Part shown: positions 27,193 to 35,050 of the stretch, piece after piece
How the letters are laid out: each line of letters starts with the position of its first letter
Numbering within the stretch: the stretch's first letter is position 1
DNA from: Marinobacter sp. CHS3-4
Lineage (GTDB): Bacteria > Pseudomonadota > Gammaproteobacteria > Pseudomonadales > Oleiphilaceae
Direction of reading: 5' to 3'
Assembly: GCF_030053415.1 (NCBI RefSeq)
Contig: NZ_JASGBJ010000001.1
Coordinates: forward strand, 62,001-126,000
DNA: 64,000 nt
The notes under the pieces: model-generated
What the model was told of the DNA's origin: nothing
What the model saw: the letters and a program-made list of their open reading frames with translations, nothing else
The model's database searches: none
Program-made: the position numbers and the translations under genes

Positions 27193-27813
27193 ATGGAAGC
27201 TGCAAACTATCAGACTGACGAAGAACAACTGATCGAGGGCCTCAAAGCGGCCAACGAGGCCGACTTTCAAATGGCAGTAAGGCTTTACACTCCGGGCATG
27301 ATGGCCGTTGCGCGGTTTTATCTGGACCATGGCGCCGCCGAAGACATGGTGCAGGACTGCTGGTTAGCCGTAGTTAACGCAATCCATTCATTCGAAGGCC
27401 GCTCCGGACTGAAAACGTGGCTGCACCGGATTGTGGCCAACCGGGCCAAAAACTACCTCAGAAAACATCAGCGGGAAGTCAGTACCGATTTCTCTGAATC
27501 CCTGGACCCGGACCTTGCCAGGCGCTTCGCTCCGAACGGCCGTTGGGCCACACCGCCCAGCCTCAGGAGCAACGAATCCGCCGAGGCACTGATGGAAAAC
27601 GGTGCCCTCAGCGACTGCCTCGATAAACACCTGTCTCATTTGCCGGAAGCACAGCGATCCGCGTTGATGCTTTACGAAGCCCACCAGCATAAATCCGACG
27701 ACGTCTGTAACATTCTGGACGTCAGTGCCTCTAATCTGAGAGTGCTTCTCCACCGGGCGCGACAGAAAATCTTTCTGATGGTGGAAACCTTCCAGGAGAC
27801 AGGCGAATGTTGA
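27193..27813 (+). CDS. ECF-family RNA polymerase sigma factor
   Basis: 206 residues. Region 2 is clear (AEDMVQDCWLAVVNAIHSFEGRSGLKTWLHRIVANRAKNYLRK), then a linker of ~60 residues, then region 4 (HLPEAQRSALMLYEAHQHKSDDVCNILDVSASNLRVLLHRAR). The linker is longer than usual. It overlaps the anti-sigma gene and is divergent from the TVP38-reductase gene. I did not see a copy of the shared promoter box on the plus strand upstream, so autoregulation is not supported. I infer that it recognises the four boxes P1-P4. Confidence 0.9.
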   Translation: MEAANYQTDEEQLIEGLKAANEADFQMAVRLYTPGMMAVARFYLDHGAAEDMVQDCWLAVVNAIHSFEGRSGLKTWLHRIVANRAKNYLRKHQREVSTDFSESLDPDLARRFAPNGRWATPPSLRSNESAEALMENGALSDCLDKHLSHLPEAQRSALMLYEAHQHKSDDVCNILDVSASNLRVLLHRARQKIFLMVETFQETGEC

Positions 27814-28058
27814 TGTGTCGAGACCTGGCCAGAATCGCCAGTGATTACATTGACGGCGAATTAGGCCCCATGGACACTGTTTCGGTGAAACTTCATTTGC
27901 TGATGTGCGGCCATTGCCGGACGTTTATTGGCAGTCTGCGCACAAGCCTGGAACTGATGCGCGGTCATTCCAGTCATCAGCTGGATGAGGATTTTGCTCG
28001 CCGGATCGACGAGCAGATCAGTCAGGCGCTCATCGCCCGAGACGACGAACAGGATTGA
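27807..28058 (+). CDS. Soluble zinc-finger anti-sigma factor
   Basis: 83 residues with a ZAS-type HxxxCxxC motif (H30, C34, C37) plus an N-terminal Cys4. No membrane helix, so it is cytoplasmic and could sense redox or metal changes through its cysteines, as in RsrA/ChrR-type anti-sigmas (inference). AGGAG lies eight bases before the ATG at 27807, inside the sigma gene, so the two are translationally coupled. Its 3' end overlaps the convergent DUF6969-like gene by 37 bp. Confidence 0.85.
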   Translation: MLMCRDLARIASDYIDGELGPMDTVSVKLHLLMCGHCRTFIGSLRTSLELMRGHSSHQLDEDFARRIDEQISQALIARDDEQD

Positions 28059-28759
28059 TGCGCCCGTCGCGTCGTCTCATCAATCAGCAGGTCAGCCCAG
28101 CTGTCCAGGTGAATCGGCAACGAACCCACCACTTCCAGCCCGCGATCCTCCAGAACCGACATTTGCTCGGACGGATCCTGACGCGCTAGCACCGCATAAC
28201 GATGGGTCAGCAGGGCCTCGATCTGTAACCGGAAACAGCGCACCATTGCGCTCATCCAACGATTCACCGGCCAGCTTGGATAGGCATGATCAATGCAGAA
28301 ACGGTCCAGTGACGCAATGATGGCCTCGGCGGGAAGCCAGCTTTCGTCGGTAACCCAGCGATTCACCGAAAACAGATCCGTTGGAAAGCCCCAGGCGTCC
28401 ATGGAGATAGCTACCACGTGGGCCACCCGGTCCTCCCCCGCCGGTCCTAACAGTGGTGCTTCGTCGGCGGGCAATGCTCCGTTGCGAAGGAACAGATGAA
28501 AATGGCCATGCTCATCCTGGTCTTCCCGGTGGGCGTGATAGTAATACTGGGACGCGCTGTCCTTGTCGTACACATCGTCTTTCGGGTAGTGATCCATCTC
28601 ATAGAACGGGCCCTGATCCCGCAGTACTTCACCCACAATGTTCAGCCCGCCCTTCTCCAGCACCCGGTAGCATTCGCGGATATCGGCGACGGCCTCCAGG
28701 CTTTCCTTCAACTGGCGGTCACTGAGTGTCGCCAGTTCTGGAATCTGCAACTCCTTCAT
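28022..28759 (-). CDS. DUF6969-like protein of unknown function
   Basis: About 245 residues, no signal peptide or membrane segment. Conserved-looking stretches include YYYHAHREDQDEHGHFHLFLR and VAISMDAWGFPTDLFSVNRWVTDE, which resemble the DUF6969 family; the His-rich first one could bind metal. It follows the Cys-rich cytochrome gene by ~70 bp in the same direction and probably shares promoter P2. AGGAGG sits nine bases before the ATG at 28759; an ATG two codons earlier is too close to it. Confidence 0.62.
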   Translation of the reverse strand: MKELQIPELATLSDRQLKESLEAVADIRECYRVLEKGGLNIVGEVLRDQGPFYEMDHYPKDDVYDKDSASQYYYHAHREDQDEHGHFHLFLRNGALPADEAPLLGPAGEDRVAHVVAISMDAWGFPTDLFSVNRWVTDESWLPAEAIIASLDRFCIDHAYPSWPVNRWMSAMVRCFRLQIEALLTHRYAVLARQDPSEQMSVLEDRGLEVVGSLPIHLDSWADLLIDETTRRAHQSCSSSRAMSA

Positions 28760-28829
28760 GATCATTCACCTCCTTCAGACGCGGCCACCGGACCCTCCGG
28801 AAGCCGCGTGTATCTCACGTTCACACTCA

Positions 28830-29648
28830 TCAGGCCGCCGCATTCTCGGAACGCTTGGGCGCCTTGGCAGAACATGGATTCTTGGCCGCGCACGGATTCT
28901 TGGTGGCACAGGGATTTTTTCCGGCACACGGATTGCCGGCTCCGCATTTACCCCCTTTGAGGGCACAGGGGTTGGCCGACAACTGCTTCTGCACCTTACC
29001 CATATAGGTGGTCAACGCCGCCAGCTCCTTGCTGGTCCAGTCGAGGGGCTCGGAGGCCATCGGCTGAACCATGCAGATCTGAACCATCTCGTCCAGGTGA
29101 ACCGAACTCATCCCAAAGATGTTCTTGGCCATGGCTACGGAATGCGGATAGGCATTGGCAAACGTTGCATTGTAGCCGGCGCCATCGTTGTGACAGGTTG
29201 CGCAGGTCAGGCCGTTGCTGCTGAGTGAGGGATCGTTGAACAGCTTTTCGCCCAGCGCCATCAGCTTGCAGGGATTGCCCTCGTAGGGTTGGTAACCGGA
29301 CGGCCGACTGACTTTTTTGGCGGCACAGGGATTGGGCTTGGCCCCGCACTTACCGGCCGCGGAACACGGGTTGCAGCCCTTGGCGGCGCAGGGGTTCTTA
29401 GTCGCGCATGGATTTTTAGTGGCACAGGGATTTTTGGCCGCACAGGGATTGCACCCTGCTTTGCAGCCTGCCTTACAGTGCTGCCCCGCCTTGCATTTGT
29501 TCTTGCAGGGGGAACAGGGGCTGCAGGCGGCGATCGCCAGGCCGCCGGTTCCAAGCAGGGCGGTTACCAGCGCGGCAGACCACCAGGTAGTGCGCCGATG
29601 CTCATAGGCTATGCGAACGGCATTTCTTAGGGGATGGATTGCGTTCAT
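28830..29648 (-). CDS. Cys-rich CNPC-repeat c-type cytochrome, probable lipoprotein
   Basis: 272 residues. An N-terminal export signal ends at a lipobox-like IAAC, suggesting a lipoprotein. A Cys-rich part follows, built of CNPC/AAKNPC/ATKNPC repeats, then a single class I cytochrome c domain with CATCH haem site and a possible axial Met (SMDxxM-type region near MVQPM), then a second NPC-repeat block (GKNPCATKNPCAAKNPC) at the C-terminus. I count about 25 cysteines. This organisation suggests a metal-binding or thiol-buffer periplasmic electron carrier. AGGAGAG precedes the ATG. Preceded by ECF box P2. Confidence 0.82.
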   Translation of the reverse strand: MNAIHPLRNAVRIAYEHRRTTWWSAALVTALLGTGGLAIAACSPCSPCKNKCKAGQHCKAGCKAGCNPCAAKNPCATKNPCATKNPCAAKGCNPCSAAGKCGAKPNPCAAKKVSRPSGYQPYEGNPCKLMALGEKLFNDPSLSSNGLTCATCHNDGAGYNATFANAYPHSVAMAKNIFGMSSVHLDEMVQICMVQPMASEPLDWTSKELAALTTYMGKVQKQLSANPCALKGGKCGAGNPCAGKNPCATKNPCAAKNPCSAKAPKRSENAAA

Positions 29649-29720
29649 GGTGTCTCTCCTGAATCACGACGTTTCAATTGGACCTTCGGGCCCTACCGCC
29701 CAAAGAGGCGATAGGTAAAG

Positions 29721-29747
29721 AGACACATGAGTTCAGGAACTATTACA
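29721..29747 (-). promoter_or_regulatory. ECF-type promoter box P2 (Cys-rich cytochrome)
   Basis: Minus-strand TGTAAT (29747-29742), 15 bases, GTGTCT (29726-29721). The leader to the ATG at 29648 would be ~66 bases. Confidence 0.65.
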
Positions 29748-29760
29748 TCAATATGGAAAA

Positions 29761-30714
29761 TTAATCGGCTTCAAAGATCAGGGTTTCGGGATGAAAAGTG
29801 TACCAGGCAAACCAGAAGGCCCTCGTCGCGGGCAGCAGCTTGCCGGATTCATCCCGCAATTCCGCCGAAGGCACCGTCGGGTCATAGTGAACCTGTACTT
29901 TCTTGCCACCGATCCGGTCTTCGAGAGGAGCATCGCGCTCAGCCAGCTCCGGAAACGGCCAGACTTTGCTCTCACCGTTGTGCGTCCAGCCCAGTACCCA
30001 GGTTTTCGGATGGTATTTCCGGCTGGTGTGGGTCACCGGAAAATACAACCTTTCGGAATGATCGTACTCACCGTAGGGCGACTGGCGATAGTCACGCTTG
30101 TGGCCGGTATCGGTAGACAACACCCAGCCGTTGCTGCCTACCCTTTCCCGCCACTGCCCCAGGCGCTCGTGGCGAATCGCGACTGGCTCCAGACGCTTAC
30201 CCGCCAGAGGGCCGGCGATGGCGCGGCCCTCGATCTGGGACCATAGCGATTCCGTCTGGCGGTCATACATCAATAGATCGCTGTTGTAGAGCAGGCCGGA
30301 GACGCCAAAGCTCAGTCGCTTGCCGTCGACCACCGGATCGAACGCAATTCCGGTGCCGCAGAGCGGGCAGAAGGTGATCAGCAGTGGCTTGCCATCGGGA
30401 TCGTGATTGACGATTTCGTGCCAGTTCAGTATGCCGACCGGGTAGGCATAGCTGCCACTGGTGCCATCAAAGGTCAGCATCAGATCATCCTGCCGCCACA
30501 GAGTAGCCTTGGCAGGTGGGACAAACACGGGTTGGTCAATCGAGGGAATGCCGTCCCGTGGCGGGCCACCTTGAAGCACCTCGTCGGCGGGGACCAGCGC
30601 GTTGTCCAGATTAAATCCGTTTTTCTGCTGGGCAGCGGCACTCAGGGGTGTCGCGAAAAGTACCGCGAACAGGCCAGCAACCAGTGTCACCAACAAGGGC
30701 TGTAAAACGTTCAT
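29761..30714 (-). CDS. Secreted DUF3179 protein
   Basis: 317 residues with a signal peptide ending near LSAAAQQ. The family signature around FCPLCGTGIAFDP is present with its paired cysteines, as are YAYPVGILNWHEIVNHD and the C-terminal region. DUF3179 proteins are periplasmic or secreted and of unknown role; the CPLC pair may be redox- or metal-active. GAGGGGAGG precedes the ATG. ECF box P3 lies ~50 bp upstream, so it is probably its own transcription unit, with the P2-driven cytochrome gene following. Confidence 0.8.
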   Translation of the reverse strand: MNVLQPLLVTLVAGLFAVLFATPLSAAAQQKNGFNLDNALVPADEVLQGGPPRDGIPSIDQPVFVPPAKATLWRQDDLMLTFDGTSGSYAYPVGILNWHEIVNHDPDGKPLLITFCPLCGTGIAFDPVVDGKRLSFGVSGLLYNSDLLMYDRQTESLWSQIEGRAIAGPLAGKRLEPVAIRHERLGQWRERVGSNGWVLSTDTGHKRDYRQSPYGEYDHSERLYFPVTHTSRKYHPKTWVLGWTHNGESKVWPFPELAERDAPLEDRIGGKKVQVHYDPTVPSAELRDESGKLLPATRAFWFAWYTFHPETLIFEAD

Positions 30715-30760
30715 CAGTGCGCCTCCCCTCAGCGGACGGCCAGAGTCAATGTCTTATGAC

Positions 30761-30787
30761 AGACAAACCTTTCAGCGAATCGTTACA
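30761..30787 (-). promoter_or_regulatory. ECF-type promoter box P3 (DUF3179 gene)
   Basis: Minus-strand TGTAAC (30787-30782), 15 bases, TTGTCT (30766-30761). It lies in the divergent spacer between the DUF3179 gene and the ADP-ribosylglycohydrolase-like gene and points to DUF3179. It differs from the other boxes by one base in the -10 half. Confidence 0.6.
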
Positions 30788-30823
30788 CTCAATTGAAAAG
30801 AGATACAGGCAGGAGACAGCAAC

Positions 30824-31999
30824 ATGGCCCAAGAGGCAGCATCCAGACACAATGACCGATTGATCAATGCCCTTGCCGGTGGCTGGGTCGCAGACGCCGC
30901 GAGCCTTGGCCTGCACTGGCTGTACGACAGCCCGAGAATCGCCGAGGTTGCGGGTAACCAGCCGGAATTCCTCGAACCCAGGGGCGACTATTTTGACGGG
31001 GTATTTGGCTATTTTGCCCACGGTGGTAAAAAAGCAGGCGATACCAGCCATTATGCCGCGGCTACCCGGGTACTCACCGACAGCCTGCTGGCTAACCAGG
31101 GGGCGTTGTCGATTCGGGACTACCAGCGACGTTTCCGTACTTACTTTGGCCCGGGCGGCGGCTGGCAAGGGTTTCTGGACAACCCCACACGGATTACCCT
31201 GGAAAACCTAACGTCGCTGGAACACCGGGCCATCGATAAAGCCCTTGCTACGGTCAACGTCGACCTCTCGGACAAACAGCGCCGCGTTCTGGTTCAGAAA
31301 GTGTTGCCCTACACCCGACACTTGTCGGGCGCAGACCTCGCGGGACCCGTTCGCGAGGCCGTCAACCTGACGTACAAAGAGCCGGAAATCCAACAGGCAG
31401 GCGTTCATCTGGCCGAAACCATTGACCGGAATCTGGCACCGGAAAGCGGCGCCGATGATACCCAACTGCCGGCCGTTTCCAAGCTGGCGCCTCTGGTCGC
31501 CTGCTATCTGGGCCAGGACGACCTGCTGCAGGTGGCGGAAGCGGCGGTCCGGGTGACCAACCACAGCGACGAGGCCGTCGCCTGGGCCAGGTGCGCAGCA
31601 ACCCTGCTGAATCAGCTTTTTCTCGGTGAGTCGGTTTCTTCAGCCATGGATGCCGCCATGCCCCTGGCACCGGACGTAACGCGTCTTGAACAAGCTCGAT
31701 CAGGCGCCTCGCTGAACGGTCCAGAAGCGGGCGACACCTTCGGACGCACCTGTTATCTGTACGAAGCCATGCCGGTGATTTTCCACATTCTCAGTCAGGC
31801 CAATAGTTTCGTCGAGGCCGCCAGATCGAACATTCAGTGCGGCGGGGATTCCTGCGGTCGATCCTGGATTATCGGACCCGCTATGGCCGCCATTCACGGG
31901 GTAGGAGGAGAAACCGGCATACCTTTGAGCTGGCTGACCCGCGTGACCGACTCAACTTCCATTCTGCGCGATATCGAGTCACTGGTCAGATATAGGTAA
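30824..31999 (+). CDS. ADP-ribosylglycohydrolase-like (DraG/ARH fold) protein
   Basis: 391 residues with the helical ARH fold. The N-terminal half carries GDTSHYAAA (equivalent of the first metal motif) and the C-terminal part GGDSCGRSWIIGPAMAA (second motif, usually GGDTD). The second motif has Ser-Cys in place of the usual Thr-Asp ligands, so metal binding and catalysis are doubtful. Neither a DraT nor another ADP-ribosyltransferase is nearby. AGGAG precedes the ATG. It is divergent from DUF3179. Confidence 0.72.
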   Translation: MAQEAASRHNDRLINALAGGWVADAASLGLHWLYDSPRIAEVAGNQPEFLEPRGDYFDGVFGYFAHGGKKAGDTSHYAAATRVLTDSLLANQGALSIRDYQRRFRTYFGPGGGWQGFLDNPTRITLENLTSLEHRAIDKALATVNVDLSDKQRRVLVQKVLPYTRHLSGADLAGPVREAVNLTYKEPEIQQAGVHLAETIDRNLAPESGADDTQLPAVSKLAPLVACYLGQDDLLQVAEAAVRVTNHSDEAVAWARCAATLLNQLFLGESVSSAMDAAMPLAPDVTRLEQARSGASLNGPEAGDTFGRTCYLYEAMPVIFHILSQANSFVEAARSNIQCGGDSCGRSWIIGPAMAAIHGVGGETGIPLSWLTRVTDSTSILRDIESLVRYR

Positions 32000-32020
32000 C
32001 TGCCTTTTGATCAGTCGCTA

Positions 32021-32716
32021 CTAGGTTTCTCCAAACGGTCGGATATCCAGCTCAAACGTCCAGGCAGACGGGTCTTGCTGGCACAGGGCCCAGATCGCAT
32101 CGGCGAGGGCATCAGGCTTTACAAAGAAATCGTCAGGTTTTTCCGGCAGCTTTTCCCGAGTTCGGGGAAGGTCGACAACGCCATCAATCAGCACATTGGC
32201 CACATGGATTTTCTCCGGTCCCAGCTGTCGTGCCAGGGACTGGGCCAAGCTGCGCTGGGCGGCCTTGGCTGAGGCGAAAGGCGCGGTATTGGCACGGCCT
32301 CGTGTGGCCGCTGACGCACTGGTCACAATGAGATTGGCGCGCTCGTGCTTGCGCAGCTGAGGCAATACCGCTTTGGTGGCCGCGACCAACCCTTGCACGT
32401 TGATGCGCCAGTTCGCTTCAAAATCCTCCAGACTGGCTTCTTCCGCCGACTTGAAAACGCCACCGCCCGCATTATAGAGCAAGGTAGAAACTGGCCCGAA
32501 GCTCTGCTCGATGGAAGCAAACGTGGCTTCAACTTCACTCATATCGGTGGCGTCGTATACCTGGCCATGACTGTTGGGGATCGTATGTTCCAGGCTTTTA
32601 AGGTAAGCCTCACTGCGCGCCAACATCACCACCACATGGCCTTCGTCACTGAATTTTCGGGCGAGTGCTTCACCATTACCCGGGCCCACACCGATGATTG
32701 CACATACCTTGTTCAT
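32021..32716 (-). CDS. Short-chain dehydrogenase/reductase
   Basis: 231 residues from the ATG at 32716 (GAGGAG upstream). The Rossmann motif reads GVGPGNGEALARKF, a variant of GxxxGxG. NAGG and a Ser (TSASAAT) are present, but the usual YxxxK is replaced by a FASAKAA segment, so the catalytic Tyr is missing. It may be a non-catalytic or divergent SDR. It starts 10 bp after the DUF547 stop and is likely the second gene in the P4 operon. Confidence 0.75.
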   Translation of the reverse strand: MNKVCAIIGVGPGNGEALARKFSDEGHVVVMLARSEAYLKSLEHTIPNSHGQVYDATDMSEVEATFASIEQSFGPVSTLLYNAGGGVFKSAEEASLEDFEANWRINVQGLVAATKAVLPQLRKHERANLIVTSASAATRGRANTAPFASAKAAQRSLAQSLARQLGPEKIHVANVLIDGVVDLPRTREKLPEKPDDFFVKPDALADAIWALCQQDPSAWTFELDIRPFGET

Positions 32717-32726
32717 TTCGGGCTCC

Positions 32727-33569
32727 TCAAAATTCGACATTTGGAAAATTGTCCGGGCGATTCAGGGACCAGTCGTAATCGATGAACTCCAGCGTCGCGG
32801 AATCCGAAATCTGACGGGCGATCTCTGGCGTGGCCCATCGACGAATATAGTCAAAACGGGTCCCGGCGGCCTCGGTAAAATCCTGCTCGTACCATTTGAA
32901 CAGTTCCGTCACATGGACCGTATCGCCTTCCACCTTCAGATGCCGGTCGGTATTGAACGCCCGGCGGGTGTTTTCCGTCAGCAGCGGCTCAACATTGTTC
33001 GCCGTGTAGACCTGCCTGCGCAGAGGCGGGCAACCAACCGACGCACAATTCACGGCGAAATGAACACGCGCGTCTTTCCAGCCCCGGGCCTGATAGTCAT
33101 CGCCCAGCAGAATGTCTTTTTCGATCTCGTTCAGGCTGTACTGACGGCCACCAATCGTAAAGTTCTTGCGGTCAAATACGCTGTCGACAAAGGGGTTGAT
33201 GCGGCCTCCATAGTCCCACACGGACCCGACCAGTTCGCCATCCGGGCGCTGAGTGAGAATCTGGTCGAGCATGAAAAAGTTATACGCATTTATCCAGAAA
33301 GCGATGGACTCTTCCCGGCCATCCAGGGACGAGGGATCGAAGTTCGCCAGGGCATTCCGCTGGGCCGTCAGGCGCGTGGTGGTCTGTGGATCCTCAAGGG
33401 CTGCCTGATAATCAAACGCAGTCACCAGCCCATTGCCGGGCAGCGTTTTTTCGATCAGGTGATCCTGCAGCAGCTTTGCGAAAGGCTCGTAGGATTCAGC
33501 CGCCGCCAGTGCAGGCAACAAACCCAAAAAAACAAAAATTGCGGCACGCATAGACCGGAAACACCTCAT
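32727..33569 (-). CDS. Secreted DUF547 protein
   Basis: 280 residues with a signal peptide ending near ALAAAES. The family core is present: NAYNFFMLDQILT, FDRKNFTIGGRQYSLNEIE and VHFAVNCASVGCPPL, with a Cys pair in the last. DUF547 is a thiol-protease/transglutaminase-like fold of unknown role. I chose ATG 33569 (AGAGG upstream) because a start at 33617 would place ECF box P4 inside the gene. The SDR gene follows. Confidence 0.82.
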   Translation of the reverse strand: MRCFRSMRAAIFVFLGLLPALAAAESYEPFAKLLQDHLIEKTLPGNGLVTAFDYQAALEDPQTTTRLTAQRNALANFDPSSLDGREESIAFWINAYNFFMLDQILTQRPDGELVGSVWDYGGRINPFVDSVFDRKNFTIGGRQYSLNEIEKDILLGDDYQARGWKDARVHFAVNCASVGCPPLRRQVYTANNVEPLLTENTRRAFNTDRHLKVEGDTVHVTELFKWYEQDFTEAAGTRFDYIRRWATPEIARQISDSATLEFIDYDWSLNRPDNFPNVEF

Positions 33570-33603
33570 AGTCACCTCTGATACTTGAACGTTGCAGTGC
33601 TTC

Positions 33604-33630
33604 AGACACCGGATCACTGCCTTTGTTACA
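33604..33630 (-). promoter_or_regulatory. ECF-type promoter box P4 (DUF547-SDR operon)
   Basis: Minus-strand TGTAAC (33630-33625), 15 bases, GTGTCT (33609-33604), identical in both halves to P1. The expected leader before the ATG at 33569 is ~28 bases. This links genes about 6 kb from the sigma factor to the same probable regulon. Confidence 0.65.
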
Positions 33631-33661
33631 CCACAAAGAAGAACGCTAAAACGCCGTCCGG

Positions 33662-34309
33662 TCAGGATCTTTTCAGGAAAAAAGGCAGTACGGTCATGAC
33701 CAACAGAATAAGTCCCGCTGCCGCCACGGTGAGCGCCGGGTTGAGCTCAAAGGTGTGGCCCAGCCCTGCAAACACGAAGGTCATCGGTAACATACCCAGA
33801 AAGGATGCCAGTGCAAATCGCCAGGCACTGATCGCCGTAACGCCCGCCGCATAGCTGATCAGGGCAAACGAGAAAATTGGGATCAGCCGGGTCAGAAAGA
33901 TGGTCCAGAACAACACTCGTTGAGAGCCGTCTTTTGCCAACAGCGGATGGGTGTGCAGCTTGTTCCGCACGGCCTCACGGCCGAGCAGCCGAGCCACATA
34001 GAACGCAATCAACGCGCCGGCCAGCGCGCCCACGGCGGCAATCAAAGTGCCGGTAACCACCCCAAAGGCAAGCCCTGAGGCGGCGCTGATCGGTAATGTC
34101 GGAATGGGGCCAACGACCACCGCCAGCACCATCATCAGCATGAGGAAGACTGGGCCCAGCATGCCGTGTTGGTTCAGCCAACCCGCCAGATCGCCAGGTT
34201 TCAGGCTGGTGGGCATACCAAGCTGACTCAATGTCAGCCAGAGCGCCGCCATGATCAACATCACCGCCGCTACCGTTGCCAGCCGAAGCGGCCAGGGTGA
34301 TGGGATCAT
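33662..34309 (-). CDS. TVP38/TMEM64 (SNARE-associated) membrane protein
   Basis: 215 residues, five to six hydrophobic segments, with the family core G-x-x-x-G...FYVARLLGREAVRNKL...LTRLIPIFSFALISYAAGVT. Related to DedA and to the membrane half of the fusion protein at 24778-26967, so this window holds a free-standing and a fused copy. Transport role unknown. It ends ~30 bp upstream of the P4 box and has no such box of its own. Confidence 0.8.
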   Translation of the reverse strand: MIPSPWPLRLATVAAVMLIMAALWLTLSQLGMPTSLKPGDLAGWLNQHGMLGPVFLMLMMVLAVVVGPIPTLPISAASGLAFGVVTGTLIAAVGALAGALIAFYVARLLGREAVRNKLHTHPLLAKDGSQRVLFWTIFLTRLIPIFSFALISYAAGVTAISAWRFALASFLGMLPMTFVFAGLGHTFELNPALTVAAAGLILLVMTVLPFFLKRS

Positions 34310-34342
34310 GGGAAGCCGGGCACAGTCATTCGAACCGGATAA

Positions 34343-34963
34343 TCAAAACAGGTCCGGATTCAGGGTATAGGTACCCGTCACTCGATCACTGGCAAGCACG
34401 TGGCCTTTCATGGCTTCACGCACGGCAGCACCATCAAACTCCCCGGAGACATCGAGCTTCTCCACGTCCAGTGCGTGAATCTCGTAATGGTAGTGGTGCA
34501 TGATTTCGTCGTTCCACGGCGGGCATGGGCCGTCATAACCGGCGTAGGTACCGGCCATATCCGGATTGCCGGCCAGAAACTGGGTGTAGTTATTGATGCC
34601 GCGACGACCAATGGGGCCATCCTGATCCTTGCCTTTGGGAATAACGCCGTCGCTGTCTTCCCCTTCCGGAATACAGGACGTCGTCGCCGGAACATCCACT
34701 AGCAGCCAGTGAAAGAAATCCACACGGGGAATGTCCTTGGATACGGTTTTGCCTTCCTGATTTACGTCGTCAGCCACGCTGGGCACGTCCGGATCGAACA
34801 TCATGACAACAAAACTTTTAGTGCCCTCAGGCGCGCCTTCCCAGGTCATTTCCGGGTTTTTGTTGGGACCGAAGCTCATGTGGTCTTCTTCGTTGTAAAC
34901 GCCGAATGCAAAATGCTCCGGTACCGGTTTGCCTTCTTCTACGCCTTGAACGGTGAGTTTCAC
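34343..34963 (-). CDS. YbhB/YbcL-type PEBP-family protein
   Basis: 206 residues. Phosphatidylethanolamine-binding-protein fold, with MMFDPDVPS and the anion-pocket region GYDGPCPPWNDEIMHHYHYEI. No signal peptide, so cytoplasmic. The start is GTG at 34963: AGGAG lies nine bases upstream, and the KLTVQGVEEG start matches the family. An upstream ATG at 35023 is in frame but lacks context. No known partner is adjacent. Confidence 0.85.
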   Translation of the reverse strand: MKLTVQGVEEGKPVPEHFAFGVYNEEDHMSFGPNKNPEMTWEGAPEGTKSFVVMMFDPDVPSVADDVNQEGKTVSKDIPRVDFFHWLLVDVPATTSCIPEGEDSDGVIPKGKDQDGPIGRRGINNYTQFLAGNPDMAGTYAGYDGPCPPWNDEIMHHYHYEIHALDVEKLDVSGEFDGAAVREAMKGHVLASDRVTGTYTLNPDLF

Positions 34964-35050
34964 TGTTCTGCTCTCCTGTTGGTTGGCTTTTATAGGACCG
35001 TCTGACGTTTTTAACAGCGGCATCCCGGGCTTGTCTAGACGACAGACGGG

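Noticed and set aside
28830..29648. NPC/AAK repeats as a possible repeat array or CRISPR-like structure
   Set aside because: They are in-frame codon repeats inside a protein with signal sequence and haem site, not spaced direct repeats.
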